From: Cyrtodaria siliqua
Lineage: Eukaryota > Mollusca > Bivalvia > Adapedonta > Hiatellidae
Assembly (NCBI GenBank): GCA_037043455.1
Contig: JAWPHD010004458.1
Span: 113,501-177,500, forward strand
Direction: 5' to 3'
Length of the DNA stretch: 64,000 bases
The position numbers and the translations under genes were made by a program. Positions 1-11,443 of the stretch are shown in pieces; positions within the stretch are counted from its first letter, which is position 1, and every line of letters begins with the position of its first letter. The notes below the pieces were generated by a model. The model ran no database searches, had not been told where the DNA came from, and worked only from the letters and a program-made list of their open reading frames with translations.

Positions 1-360
1 GAGTTTTCATTGGTATAAAGACACTGACAAAGTTTGGTAACAATCAAATAATAAATGAACTTGCTGGAATGTTGACAAGGCAGAAAATGCCATTTTTCAG
101 GCAAACAAGGGCCATAACTCTGGTGTTACTGATCCGATCTTGCTGGCTTTCAAACTTGTCCGAGCTTTCATTATTATTAACAATATGTGCAAGTTTGGTA
201 AAGATCACAAATAAATGAAGGTGCTAGATTGTTCACAAGGCAAAATGTGGCATTTTTCAGCAAATCAAGGCCATAACTCCGGTGAAACTAATCCGATCTG
301 GCTGGTTTTTTGAACTTGTTTAAGCTTTCTTCCGTATTGCTGATGTGTGTGAGAAATTGC
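1..360. repeat. Degenerate tandem modules, about 180 bp
   Basis: Two diverged copies of a module containing 'GGCCATAACTC', 'CCGATCT..CTGG' and 'AACTTGT' (about 1-180 and 181-360). This module style is typical of the interior of the Helitron-like elements elsewhere in the window. No element ends are visible. Confidence 0.45.
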
Positions 361-399
361 ATTTACTACACCCCTGCAAAATGTTTTATGGTTTCATGA

Positions 400-667
400 T
401 TGATTGAATTGGATTTTATAGTAGCACCAACAGCTAAGGTCATATGGTGACTTTCCAGCTTCCATTAGTGGAGGAAGACCCCAGGTGCCCCTCTGGGCAA
501 TTTCCGTGCACGGGCGGGCACCTGGGTAGAACAACCGACGTTCCGCAAGCCAGCTGGATAGCTTCCTCACATAAAGATTCCTAGGACCCTGAGGGATCGA
601 ACCTACAGCGGTGAGGGGCAAGTGATTTCAAGTCAGAGACTTTAACCACTCGGCCACAGCCGCCCCG
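400..667 (-). mobile_element. tRNA-Ser-like SINE (family S1)
   Basis: Read on the minus strand, the head GGCTGTGGCCGAGTGG is an A box and GGTTCGATCCC is a B box, with an ACTTGAAAT anticodon loop (TGA, serine-type) between them. The body follows, including 'GTTCTACCCAGG' and an AATTCAATCAATC tail. The same body is found at 2530, 28402, 36250 and 36545. It is a SINE and not a working tRNA gene, because a SINE body follows and the acceptor stem is not paired. Confidence 0.75.
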
Positions 668-689
668 CAAAACTCATGAAACTTCATGG

Positions 690-1519
690 TTGGACTGCCT
701 GTGGTGGGGTCAGTAGGTCAAGGGTCAAGGTCACCATCAACTTGAAGCAAACCTCATGAAATGAATGAATGTGGTGAGTGGTTGATCCCTATTTATTTTG
801 AGGTCAGTAAGTCAAAGTCAAGGTCACTTAGACTCAATGATGAAAATCTAACCCCACGTAGCAAATCTGGGGTCAAATTTGGCCCCTCCTCAAGGGTTAC
901 ATGTTTTACACCTTATATAGAGCTCTCATATATTGCATGCAGCATCGGCTTATGGCCCTCTATCAAGTTTGTTCAAATGGTGACCCTTGGGTCAAATCTG
1001 ACCTGTCATGGGGGAGTCACAGTTATACATAAGAGCTATAAAGGGAAAAAAAAAAAAGCTTCTTCTTTGAAACTGCATGAGCTAGAGGTCTTATATTTTG
1101 CATGTACCAATAACTCCTGACTCATTTTAGCAGAATTATGCCCCTTTTCGTAAAACTTAAACTGGCAGCCTGGTTAGCTCATAGCTGGCCTTAACTCGAA
1201 AAGTATTTGACCTATTTCATGTAACTGCACACACATGTCCAATAACTCTGACTTTCATTTTGGCATTTTGCCCCCTTTTCATAAAACTTACACCTGCAAC
1301 CTAACCTAGCTCATAACTTGGCAAAATATAGACATATGGTCATGAAACTTTACACAGTTCTTCCAGTCCAATGCAGATTTATGCCACTTTTTTATAAACT
1401 TTTACACTTTAAAAAAAACACTGCTCTATGATTCATGAAGGATTGCACCCACTGTCTTCAAACTTTATAGTAAGATTGTACTTGTTGAAATAAGCACACG
1501 GCCGGCGACACCATTCTAG
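690..1519 (+). mobile_element. Helitron-like non-autonomous element, 5' end unclear
   Basis: The 3' end reads GGCGACACCATTCTAG followed by T, the same terminus as the elements at 3963-4877 and 34154-34682. The interior consists of modules with 'ATAACTC', 'CATGAAACTT' and 'GTCAAAGGTCAAGGTCAC'. The 5' boundary is not visible and the region is probably mosaic. Confidence 0.4.
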
Positions 1520-1587
1520 TTAACTTATCCCTTGAAATGGGGGCATATATTGGGGTTGGACTTGTGCATAAGTACGGTCACCCGTAA

Positions 1588-1810
1588 TTCTTTTTATGCC
1601 CCGCTTGCGGCGGGATATAGTAATGCCCTCCGTTCGTCCATTCGTCCCATGTCCGCTCTTTAACTCGAAAACTACTAATGGGACTGCAGTCTAATTTCAC
1701 ACGATAGAGGGCAATGAGAGGATGTGCAGAGCGCAATAACCATAACTCTGCCTCCCTTTAAATTAGAGTTATTGCCCTTTGTAATGTTATACTTATAATT
1801 TGTATATAAG
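1588..1810 (+). mobile_element. Truncated element with a GCCCCGC/GCGGCGGG 5' palindrome
   Basis: It starts with TTTTTATGCCCCGC followed by GCGGCGGG, a palindrome near the 5' end, then 'CCGTTCGTCC' and a module also found at 3370-3960 ('GAGGGCAATGAGAGGA'). It resembles the other palindrome-headed elements but no 3' terminus was found. Confidence 0.4.
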
Positions 1811-1869
1811 CTAATGGTCTTCTATTAAGTTTGCTCAAATCAAGATGATGGGGTCAAATTTGGCCCCAC

Positions 1870-2832
1870 TCCATGGGTCACATGTTTTACATAGACTTAT
1901 ATAGGGGAAATCCTTGACAGATGTTCTTCTCTGAAACCACAGTTATACACTTACTGAGCATTAACAGGCAGATACAACCATTCGGCATGCCTAGGCCCCT
2001 GGGGGATATAGCGCCGTTGTCATAATTTGGAAACCGTTGAGATCCCCACTCTATAACCATATGTACACTGGCATGAGCAGACAGATACTGCATCGGCCCT
2101 GCATCGACCCTGGGGTCTATCCCCATCCCTGGGTCCTAACTTGGAAACTGTTGAGATACCCACTCTAGAACCATATATACACGTACTGGGCATGAACAGA
2201 CTGATACAACCAGCATCAGCCCGGTCTATCCCCATCCCCGGAGAAATAGTCCCTGGGTCATAACTTGAAAACTGTTGAGATCCTCACCCTATTACCATAT
2301 ATACACGTAACTGGGCATGAACATGCAGACGGATACAACTATCCAAACAGCATTAGCCCAGGGATTCATCCTCAACTCTGGAGAAATAGCCTCTGGGGTC
2401 TATCCCCATCCCTGGGTCATAACTTGGAAACTGTTGAGATACCCACCCTAGAACCATATATACACTTACTGGGCATGAACAGATTCATACCCTGGGTCTT
2501 ATGAAAGTATAAGCTTTGTTTTTCACTGGAATTGCACCAAATTTGTTCGTTTGTATTGTGTTTTACGTCATTTTCAATACATGTAAGGTTATATATGACA
2601 GTCGATTTTTTGTGGTGGAGGCAGACCACCCATTTTTCCTGGGTAGAACCAGTACTGTACACCTCCCGCCATCCGTAAGAATCGACACTTTCTCGTAACT
2701 GGAGCTCCCAGTGGGATTCGAATCCGCAGAGGCGAGGCAAAGGTTTACAATGCAAGGTTGTTAACCATTCGGCTACAGATCAAATTTGTACAGCCAGTAG
2801 AGCGATACAGGATCTCTAGGGCTTCTTGTTTG
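1870..2832 (+). repeat. Family A element remnant with tandem modules, interrupted by a SINE
   Basis: Four modules of about 120-145 bp between 1990 and 2510 share 'AACTTGGAAACTGTTGAGAT' and 'ACCATATATACAC'. The right end at 2788-2832 (CAGCCAGTAGAGCG ... GGGCTTCTTG) matches the terminus of family A elements (see 18523-20406). A SINE is inserted between the modules and that end. Confidence 0.5.
2530..2785 (-). mobile_element. tRNA-derived SINE, family S1
   Basis: The minus strand has the head 'CCGAATGGTTAACAACC', the B-box-like GGATTCGAATCCC, and the body 'TACTGGTTCTACCCAGG' with 'GGTGGTCTGCCTCCACCAC'. It is almost identical in layout to the plus-strand copy at 36250-36470. The tail is toward 2530. 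Confidence 0.75.
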
Positions 2833-3081
2833 GAAATTAATTCTACACTCTGATTTGTGTCGCTTGCATTAAATTCCGTAAAATGAAAAATATAAACGAT
2901 GACCTAGAGAAGCCTAAAAAATAAGAAGAAAAATCAATAAAAGTATGTCGACATTTAGGTGGGTACGAACTACTCTTTAGATAATTTTTAGTAAAAAATT
3001 TAGAATATTACTAAACCTTACTTGTACATAGATCAAAGATAAAATTATATCTTAATTTGTTATTTTTAACTTTATTTGCAG

Positions 3082-3145
3082 GGTACCGGTACTACTGTTT
3101 CCGAAAAAATTGTTGCCAATGAAAGACTGGTGATTGATCCTCAAG
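3082..3145 (+). CDS. L1-like gene, exon a: Ig domain (Ig2-like), strands D/E
   Basis: The acceptor is ...TTTATTTGCAG and the donor is AAG|GTATGT. Read from phase 0 it encodes residues 1-21, containing NERLVIDPQG, and leaves one base for the next exon (phase 1). This resembles the segment of neuroglian/L1 Ig2 just before the E strand (a 'D-P-x-G-x-L-x-F' pattern that continues into exon b). The start phase is fixed by the total frame, not by an upstream exon, because none is visible in positions 1-3081. This is the least independently supported exon because it is short, but it joins exon b in frame and completes a recognisable Ig motif. Confidence 0.72.
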
Positions 3146-3250
3146 GTATGTGATGGTCATGGAGATGTCTGAATGGATTCAAGGTCTCAGGGATCCTTCT
3201 TTTTTTTGTATTATTAGAATTTAGTTAAAGAAAAAGACCCACAGGGTTTT

Positions 3251-3962
3251 GTGTCACCTGCATAGCATGGCAGACACTTAGGGATCATGGTGTCCTTCAT
3301 CTGTCGTCGTCCATCACACTTTAACCATGAGAGGACATGCAGAGTGCAGGAACCATAACTTTTATACGTATAAGTTGTGTCTGCTCAATAACTCAAAAAG
3401 TACTAGAGAGACTGCAACGAATGTCACGCAATGATTGAGAGCAATGAGAGAAAGTGCAGAGTGCAAGAACCATAACTCTGTCTTCATTTAAATTATTGCC
3501 CTTCGTAATTTTATACTTATAATTCTTGTCTGGAGCACAACTCAAAAACTACTAGACTGGAATGAAACACCATACAATGATAGGGGGCAAGTAGATGAAG
3601 TGAAGATTGCAACAACCATAACTCGATCTTCATGGACAATAGAGTTATTGGCCTTTGTAATTATATACTTAAAATTCTTGTCCGAAGCATAGCTCTAAAG
3701 CTACCAATGGATCTGCAATGAAACACAATGACAGAGAGCAATAAGAGGATGTGGAGCATGCAAGAACCATATCTATATGTTTATTTAAATAAGAGTTATT
3801 ACCCTTTGTTATTTTATACTTATTATTTTTGTCGGGTGCATAGCTTAAAAACTACTAATGGGACTGGAATGAAACTTCACACAATGATAGAGGGCAATGA
3901 GAGGAAGTGCAGAGTGCGGTAACAATAACTCTATCGATTGAAATTAGAATTACTGCCTTTTT
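3251..3962 (+). mobile_element. Helitron-like element fragment with about 180-bp modules
   Basis: It starts GTGTCACCTGCATAGCATGG, the 5' end form shared with 34154 and 40019. Four diverged modules follow ('AAAACTACTA', 'GAGAGCAATGAGAG', 'CAAGAACCATAACTCT', 'ATTTTATACTTAT'). The next element begins at 3963, so the 3' end was lost or is shared. Confidence 0.45.
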
Positions 3963-4877
3963 GTGTCGCCTTTTCGAAGAAAAAATTGAAACATAGGGAT
4001 CACTTTGTAGTCCGTCAGTCCGTCACGAAAACTCAACGTTGGCTATAACTTCCTCATTTCTTCATATTTCTTCATCAAACTTTCAATATATACTCACCAT
4101 GACAACATCCATCGACATTACCATACCAAAATATGTAGGTCAAGGTCACACTGAAGGTCATTATATGGGTTAAATTTTTCATACTCTTCTTTTTTTTTCC
4201 ACAAAACTTAACGTTGGCTATAATTTTCTCATTTCGTGATATTTCTTCATCAAACTTTCAATATATACCCATCATGACAACACCGACATGACCATACTAA
4301 AATATAAAGGTCAAGGTCACACTGAAGGTCATTATATTGGTAAAATACACATTTTCTTCACAAAAACTTACCATTGGTTTATACTCTTCTTTTTTTTTCT
4401 TCACGAAAACTTACCGTTGGGTATGACTTTCTCAATTCTTTTTATTCATCAATCGTTCAGTATACACTTATCATGACAACATCAACATGGCCATACTAAA
4501 ATATAAAGGTCAAGGTCACACTGAAGGTCATTATATGGGTAAAATACACATTTTCTTCACAAAAACTTACCATTGGTTAATACTCTTCTTTTTTTTTCTT
4601 CACGAAAACTTACCGTTGGGTATGACTTTCTCAATTCTTTTTATTCATCAATCGTTCAGTATACACTTGTCTTGACAACATCAACATGGCCATACTAAAA
4701 TATAAAGGTCAAGGTCACACTGAAGGTCATTATATGTGGGTTAAATACTCATTTTTTTTCTTCACGAAAACTTTGTCAGGCCAGTTCGTCAAGGTCATTT
4801 ATCTGGGTCCAAAAAACCTTGTTATACTGACAAAGCGCTGACAGGCGACACACGTGTTCCGCGGAACACCCATCTAG
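3963..4877 (+). mobile_element. Helitron-like non-autonomous element
   Basis: The 5' end GTGTCGCC and the near-terminal GGCGACAC form a subterminal inverted repeat. The 3' end carries the perfect palindrome GTGTTCCGCGGAACAC, then CCATCTAG and a T: a hairpin shortly before CTAG, as in Helitron 3' ends. The interior has three to four modules; the two at 4288 and 4487 are 199 bp apart and nearly identical, each with 'GGTCAAGGTCACACTGAAGG'. Confidence 0.65.
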
Positions 4878-5265
4878 TGTAGTGTTATACTTACATTTTT
4901 TTGTTCATTTTACTTTCTGCTTGATGTGCAGTGATAAACCTTCCTTTAAACAAAGCATCCAATCATGGGCTCTGCAGCTACATAGGAAAAAAACACTGCG
5001 GCGGGGGATATGGCTGTCTCTCAGACTGCTTCGTGTTTTGTTTTGAAACACAACCTAAATGTTTAATGCTTTCTTCACAAAATTTGGCACACATGTTCAC
5101 CATAATTAGGAAGTTTGCATTTGGAAAGAGGATTTAACTCTGATAAAATGTGTTAGTTATGACCCGCTGAGGCTTTTTGTATATGGTAAGTGGATTTAAA
5201 TCTTGCTAAAACTGTTAGAGGTAGGGCCCTTTTTATGCCCTTGCCATTTAAAGGTGAATTAAATT

Positions 5266-5570
5266 GAATTGAATGTTGTTTAACGGCTCATCAACACAGT
5301 ATAGGTTTTTTAGAGCCGCCCCAGAGAGAGGGGAAGGATACATAGGAATCCGGGAACCCTGCCCTACTCTTATTATCGAATAGATTCCTATAGTTCTTTA
5401 ATGTGCTCGGAGGATAGACCGATACACGGGACCGCCCGGTTTACGTCCCCATCCGACAGACGAGGCTAAGGGAAAGTGTCTTGCCCAAGAACACACCGAC
5501 GAAACTCAGTGGCATCACGGGGATTGAACCCGGGGCCTCCGACTGCGCCACGCCAGCCCCATTCAAAGGT
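5266..5570 (-). mobile_element. tRNA-derived SINE, family S2
   Basis: The minus strand starts GGCTGGCGTGGCGCAGTCGG (A box), then GGGTTCAATCC (B box), followed by the body 'GGGCAAGACACTTTCCCTTA', 'GATTCCTATGTATCC' and an AATTCAATTCAATT tail. Part of the head between the A and B boxes is deleted. Other copies are at 10311-10650 (-) and 53155-53475 (+). Confidence 0.8.
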
Positions 5571-5892
5571 GAAAGAGTATAATATAGTGTTACCCCTATT
5601 GGTCCATCTGTGCGTGCGGCTGTCTACATGTTTCATTTGTAAAAACAAAAAATGACTCTTTCTAGCTCCTTGTCTAAAATTGTATGTAAAATATATACAG
5701 TTTAAAACATTCGCTATTACTCTAGACACAACCACGTGTTAGAAGTCATGGTTTGCAAGTGATGATTCCATCCTACAGGACGCATCAACATCGCTTAGTG
5801 AGTTGTAGATGGACATGTCCTGCTGGTTCGGTGGTCTGAACTGGAATGGAATGGATGGTTGAATCATATTTAATACTGATTGCCTAGTAATT

Positions 5893-6054
5893 CAAGAAGC
5901 ATTTTAATTGGCTGATTAACAAGAAGCATTTTAATTGGCTGATTAACAGGGAGCATTTTGTTTGGCTGATAAACACAAAACATTCTGATTGGCTAATCAA
6001 CAAAAAGTATTCTGATTGGCTGATAAACATGAAGCATTTTTATTGACTGATTAT
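5893..6054 (+). repeat. 27-bp tandem array abutting a splice acceptor
   Basis: Six monomers of 27 bp start at 5893, 5920, 5947, 5974, 6001 and 6028. The core is GCATTTTAATTGGCTGAT. The last monomer ends at 6054 and is followed directly by TTGCAG and exon b at 6061. Each monomer has CTGAT or CTAAT (or CTGATTA), matching a branch-site-like YTNAY motif. Confidence 0.85.
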
Positions 6055-6060
6055 TTGCAG

Positions 6061-6189
6061 GCACTTTACACTTCTTGTGGTTGACGCCGGAAGACGGCAA
6101 CTTACTGTATGTTTGTGTCGGAGAAAACACCATTCTGAATGTGCTTGTACAGAACACGGAGAAAGATCGACTTACTGTGAGCAGTAAAG
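6061..6189 (+). CDS. L1-like gene, exon b: Ig2-like domain, strands E-G
   Basis: The acceptor TTATTTGCAG directly follows a 27-bp tandem array; the donor is AAAG|GTACTA. Length is 129 nt, phase 1-1, residues 22-64. It reads GTLHFLWLTPEDGN followed by LLYVCVGEN: the Ig E-F strand pattern L-x-F-x-x-x-x-x-x-D followed by Y-x-C (Y38, C40). It ends with a G strand (DRLTVSS). The pattern 'G-x-L-x-F ... D ... Y-x-C' matches the C-terminal half of Ig2 in the neuroglian/L1 family. The first cysteine of this domain should lie upstream of the window. Confidence 0.85.
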
Positions 6190-7166
6190 GTACTATTCAA
6201 TTTTAAATTATAAGTATCATATAATTTTCTATCGCAGGATTAAATTCACATATTCTGTAGTTTATTGGAATATATACTTTTAACAAATTGAATAAATGTG
6301 TGCTTGATTCGACATAGTATACATTCCAGTAAGCTACAGAAAATATGCTTTGTAATTTCATGTTTAAAACTGGACTGATTATTTTCTATATCTACGATGG
6401 ACGCTACCTTGAGCGAAATATTACTGTAAAACCAAATGAAATGAAATATTTCTGATTAGCTTAGGCAGCTTGTTAAGCCCCCAGCATTTACTGCTGCGGT
6501 AGTAAATATTTGTAGGAGGGGCCTATTAAATTACCACTCACACAGCCTGTCTGTCAACTAAAATAGCTGATGTAAAGATTGTTCTATAAACACCTGCTAA
6601 AGCAGCCGGCTCTATATTTGAATTGAATCACAATAATATTTCATATATGAACATTGAAAGTTTTCCTATACAGTTGTAACCACACAAAATCAAGATTTGG
6701 TACCTTTTTGAAGGTCTGTTGACAACCCGCTTTAAATTGTGATGCTTTACATTGTCTGGTTTTGATGTTAATACAAAGTAGAAGCCGTCAGCTGCAGCAC
6801 GCTTGTTGATAAAAACAGCCACCTGGGAAATGTTTACATTCTGTATTAGCAAGGGTCATAACCTCATAGGCTCCTCCCGGCAAATTCAAATTGTTCGATA
6901 TTTGTTAAATTATTTTTTGAAACTATACTTTGCAAATGATTGGTTAAAAAAATAATTATACCAATAATTTATTTTACAGTAGTTTATTAATTTTTTTGAA
7001 AAAGGGACATCTGATGTGAAACATGCATAATTTATATAGAAACCTGCCCCAGCGCCATCTTCTGGCTTTTATATGCCAGTTGGGGCTTTAAGCTTGACAG
7101 TTCGGGTTGTTCAGATATACCCACGGATGTTTACATATCAGGGCAAAGGTTCATTTCATAAAATAG
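6190..7166. other. Intronic DNA without a recognised feature
   Basis: AT-rich intron following exon b. There is no convincing exon, tandem repeat or element end. Short frames on the minus strand around 6628-6852 lack coding character. Confidence 0.5.
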
Positions 7167-7930
7167 CAGAGCTCCAGATAATTTTCAAACGTAAAGCTGA
7201 TTTACCCCTTCAAATTTTTTGTAATGCTGAAAACTGAAATTGCAATGCTTTTTTTCACTCCCACCCCAAACACTTTAAGTAAACTGCTCTTACCTGTACA
7301 TTAGTCTGTCTGTATGAAATAACACCACTCCCTGTTACTTTCCGTCAAACTTAAAACTTAAAACTGTTTATAACTGTGTTTTGGTCAGATACTGAATCAC
7401 CAACGTGTTTCTTCGACGATTTTTCGGCCTTACCAACGTCTTTCTCTGACGATTTTTCCGTCTTATTTACAACGTCTGAAACAATTTCTTCCAAAACCTC
7501 TCGTACGACCGATTCCGTTGTTGATTTTTCCTCAGGCTTGAAGAATTTCAACACGCTGGGATTGTCAGGAACGCTGGATTTCATTTTTATCCTACCGGGT
7601 TTGCACCTGTTCGTCATTAAGACGCAATTCGCGGGATCATAAAACGCTTACAATGCGTCTACGGGATTCCGATGGTTTCTGAACTTTAAGGTCTTTTCCA
7701 GTTAAAGCGGATAGAGAACGGGAACCAGTGCAAAGGGCGTGCTCGATTTGTTTCTGCGACCGCAGCGTGAATGTTGTTCTGAAGTTACAGCCGAGGATAC
7801 GCGCATGTTTGAATCGCAATGCTGATCAGACTTTTTAAATGCGTATTTTTACCCTTTAGTTTTATTTCTATGCGTTTTCAGTTAAATATAATGCTGAAAA
7901 ACGCAAAAACGCATCTTATCTGGAGCTCTG
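7167..7930 (-). mobile_element. Internally deleted TIR DNA transposon
   Basis: The terminal inverted repeat is CAGAGCTCCAGATAA at the left and its reverse complement ...TTATCTGGAGCTCTG at the right. The flanks share AAATAG on both sides, a probable (shortened) target duplication. It encloses an 88-codon remnant frame on the minus strand. The CAG...CTG ends and duplication size suggest hAT, but this is inference. Confidence 0.65.
7351..7617 (-). pseudogene. Remnant transposase-associated ORF inside a small TIR element
   Basis: An 88-codon frame lies inside the TIR element at 7167-7930. Its N-terminal part reads SVLKFFKPEEKS, similar to the short 'L-x-x-F-F' leader found at the start of some hAT/ZMYM-type transposase proteins; the rest is Lys/Glu/Ser-rich. 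No catalytic domain follows, so I read it as the 5' remnant of an internally deleted transposon. It could also be a chance frame. Confidence 0.3.
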
Positions 7931-8172
7931 AAATAGTAATGTAAATTGATACTGACAATGGGATCCTTCGGAAGTGACAAACACAAACAATAGGGGAAAG
8001 TAGCAGGCTGTGTTTTTACTTTAAAGTCTCAAGGATTGGGCTTGATGGTCCCAAACTGAACAAGAATGTGGCCCAAATTCCAACCTTGTATAGTATCTTC
8101 CTGAGTATCACTATATTCTAACAGTATGGTCTATGACGGTTTACATGACAGAACTTTCATTTGTTATTACAG

Positions 8173-8278
8173 GTTTGTCAGATAGGGAGCCTGCCCTTGA
8201 GTACCATGAAGACGTGGTAGTCATGGCAGGTCAAACGGCCCAACTTGTATGTATTTTTACATACTTTTCAACCTCAGG
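8173..8278 (+). CDS. L1-like gene, exon c: first half of an Ig domain (Ig3-like)
   Basis: The acceptor is GTTATTACAG and the donor CAGG|GTAAGT. Length is 106 nt, phase 1 to phase 2, residues 65-99. It encodes the A and B strands: PALEYHEDVVVMAGQTAQLVC, with the first Ig cysteine at C91. The following residues IFTYFSTS run toward the C strand and continue in exon d. The gene splits this Ig domain with a phase-2 intron, the only phase-2 intron in the extracellular part; all others are phase 1. Confidence 0.85.
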
Positions 8279-8744
8279 GTAAGTGTGTTTTTTATTCAAT
8301 CGGTTTCTCCCTATAATTTGACAAAGCCATGTCATTGCTCCACTTTAATCTTATAAAAGATTCATATAAGTGCTAAGCTCGTTTAATCCTTTATTTTGTA
8401 GGTAAAAAAACGACACTATACTAGCTCCTTTCACCCAGAGATATTTGAAATATCAGATTCATTGCTTGGACCCTGCTTTCAGTTTTGTAGTATCCGGCCA
8501 TCTGTAGTAGACTGTATGCATGATATTTCATCAACTTTTACAGGTCAGGGGCCCGTTTTATTAAACATCGTACCGTAAGATATATTTTGTCGTAAGTTTT
8601 GTATTTACGATGTGATCTACGATTATCGTAGGACTGTATTATGAACATGATCGTAACTAAAAATCTTTGCGTAAGTTTTTTTCGATCGTACGACAGGCGA
8701 AGGGGTGTCACGAAATACCCAAATCTACCCAAATCCTTCCCCAA

Positions 8745-9170
8745 GTCTACCCCCTTACCCAAATCTACCCAAATCCTTGCCCAAATCTACCACTATACAC
8801 ATATAACGTGGCACGAAAGTATATGTGTATAGTGTAACTTCTGAAACAAGAAATATTTACCCAATCTACCCAAATCCTTGCCCAAATCCACCACTATACA
8901 CATATAACGTGGCACGAAAGTATATGTGTATAGTGTAACTTCTGAAACAAGAAATATTTACCCAAATCTACCCAAAACCTTGCCTAAATCCACAACCATA
9001 CACATATAATGTGGCACGAAAGTATATGTGTACAGTGTAACTTCTGAAACAGGAAATATTTACCCAAATCTACCCAAATCCTTGCCCAAATATACCACTA
9101 TACACATTTAACGTGGCACGAAAGTATATGTGCATGTACAGTGTAACTTCTGAAACAATAAATATGTTCC
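8745..9170 (+). repeat. 101-bp tandem array, four copies
   Basis: The 'CACTATACACATATAACGTG' unit recurs at 8791, 8892, about 8994 and 9095. Each unit holds an inverted repeat (ACTATACACATA ... TATGTGTATAGT) around GTGGCACGAAAG and a run of 'ACCCAAATC' motifs. Confidence 0.85.
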
Positions 9171-10227
9171 CACATTTAACGTGGCACGAAGGATGGGGGC
9201 ATATGCTTTCGTTGCTACATATGCGTGCGTGCTTGCGAGTGTGCGTGTGTGCGTGCGCGTGTACGATGGGGTAGGTGGGGACGTTGAGTGGATGGTTGGG
9301 GATGTGGGTGTATAACGTCGCTTTGTTCAATCGCTCAGTGATATTACGATGGTAAATCAGCTAAAATAGGGGTACATGTAATATACATGCTATATAGTCT
9401 TAGTAAATATATAAATATGTTCCTAAATATTCGCAGAGTAGAACTATCTCCACGGTCTTAAACTAACAAGTTGAAATAAGTGTGTGTATACATTATCAGT
9501 TAAAAGTTGCATCGTCTCACAAACATATTAAACAAAGTTACATGCATAATACTATTGTATCAATGCAATATGGATACAGACCTATTTTCTTTACGACATA
9601 CCCTTAAATACAGCCAAATATAAATGTGTTCTATATGAAATGTAATACGCTTCTTATACATACAACCACAAAATCGAATAGGAATAGACAGTTTTCCCCT
9701 ACGTATAATGCCCGTTTCATCAAAAAAGGAGGGATTACTTTTTATTATAGGAACTACATTCGACTACACCTCGGAGCTACACCTCGGAGGCTTACATGTA
9801 ATTAGTGGTGGTAAACCAACACGCCCCATTGATTGTTGCATTGAGTTGTGTGAATTAAAATTTAAATGCCATGTTGTCATTCATATCTAGACCCCAATTT
9901 AAAAATGAATTACTTACATTCTCATCACAAATGACACATATGCTGCCAAAAAATCCACACAAAAATGGGGGTCATGTATCTTCTAAGAAAGAACTTGTTT
10001 CATGAATGAATGCTCCCTTTAAAAACATAAACACTGAGATGCCATACTATTGTATTCATACACTCATTTCCATATAAGCAAAATAAATTAAAAACTCACA
10101 ATTTTAAAATGACAATGCTTGAAAAATGTAACAAATAGATCAACAATGTGATATAAACCAAAAATAGCACTTTAAATTAGTGAAAATGCTTTTTTTTACA
10201 AAAAGAAATGAGAATTATTTATTGACG

Positions 10228-10310
10228 CCATTATGCGATACCCCAGGCCGACACTTCCTGTGTTGCAATGGGTATGCTACACCTTGTTGGCCTGGGGTAT
10301 CGCATAATGG
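10228..10310. repeat. Short foldback element
   Basis: Perfect 22-bp arms (10228-10249 and 10289-10310, core ATGCGATACCCCAGGCC) flank a 39-bp loop. The right arm directly touches the end of the SINE that follows. Confidence 0.8.
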
Positions 10311-10650
10311 CCGCCCAGAGAGAGGGGAAGGATACATAGGAATCCAGGAACCGTGCCCTACCCTTATTATCGAATAGATTCCTATGGTTCTTTAACGTGC
10401 TCGGAGGATAAACCTATACACGGGACCGCCCAGTTTACGTCCCCATTCGACGGACGAGGCTAAGGGAAAGTGTCTTGCCCAAGAACCATCCGACATGGGA
10501 CCACCAGGTTTACGTCCCCATCCGACGGACGAGGCTAAGGGAAAGTGTCTTGCCCAAGAACACTCCGACGAAATTCAGTGGCACCACGGAGGATTGAACC
10601 CGGGGCCTCCGGTTACAAATCCACCGCGCTACCGATCACATACACAATTG
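10311..10650 (-). mobile_element. tRNA-derived SINE, family S2, with internal duplication
   Basis: The minus strand has the head 'GGTAGCGCGGTGGATTTGTAA' region (TGT anticodon-like), B box GGTTCAATCC and the S2 body. The segment with 'GACGAGGCTAAGGGAAAGTG' occurs twice in tandem (about 10438-10488 and 10510-10562), an internal duplication not seen in the other copies. Confidence 0.8.
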
Positions 10651-11034
10651 TGGGGTTTTGACGAGGTGGTATTATGTAATGCATGTTTTTTTCACATAAA
10701 ACATATGTCTTGATGCTGTTTTACTGGACTGAAAATAAGCCATATATGTATTTTTCTATATAGTTGTTCAGTTGAACTTTCTCGAATATACCAATAGGTA
10801 AATGACCGCTGAAAAACTATAAATGCGCAGAGGACAATCGATTAAACAGGCGCGAAACAGCCCAAGCTGCAAACCACCCCAACATATTTATATTTACTTG
10901 ATACTTCAACGTCTGTGGTGGTGGTGGTAGGGGTGGGGGAGTGGGGGGGGGGGACAGTAGGGCGAGGGGGAATAGTAGGTCGAGGTAACTGTCCAATATT
11001 TAAAATTACACATATAAATATCTTGGGTTTACAG

Positions 11035-11443
11035 TAGTGTTGTTCCGATTAATCGATTTGGTCGATCATCAATCAGTTATGCCTTCGATCTGATTAATCC
11101 ATTACAATTTTTCATGATCGACTTTACTCGGTTGTTGAAAATTATGGCTGATTTCATTCTCTTGTACTAAAATATACAAGAAATAAAATGAGTTGTAATT
11201 TTGCAACAAGTAATCACATGTTTATAGTGTGGGTATCACAACTTATTTTTTAAAATATGTGTTGGTCAGTTTCATTCAGTTCTTTTATTACCAGAACATA
11301 CTTGAAATGTGATTCTTTTCTTCAATATAGTCTGAAAAAGGCTTGTCTTTATAGCAGCCATGTTTAATCGATTAATGATCGATCATCGGTTGGTTAAATA
11401 TTCTGATGATCGATCATGAAATTTCAGCCGATTCCCAACACTA
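11035..11443. mobile_element. hAT-type MITE with 8-bp target duplication
   Basis: A 409-bp element begins TAGTGTTG and ends CAACACTA. It is flanked on both sides by the identical 8-bp GTTTACAG (11027-11034 and 11444-11451). Subterminal GATTAATCGAT / ATCGATCATC motifs are repeated. TIR form and duplication size fit the hAT superfamily. Confidence 0.88.

Noticed and set aside
600..667. Functional tRNA-Ser gene on the minus strand
   Set aside because: The A and B boxes are present, but the acceptor stem is not paired and a SINE body shared with other copies follows.
761..1120. 119-codon forward frame
   Set aside because: It runs through modules of mobile elements ('GGTCAAATC..GGCC' repeats), has no homology I recognise and no splice context.
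2417..2755. 112-codon minus-strand frame
   Set aside because: It is a SINE read-through joined to element modules.
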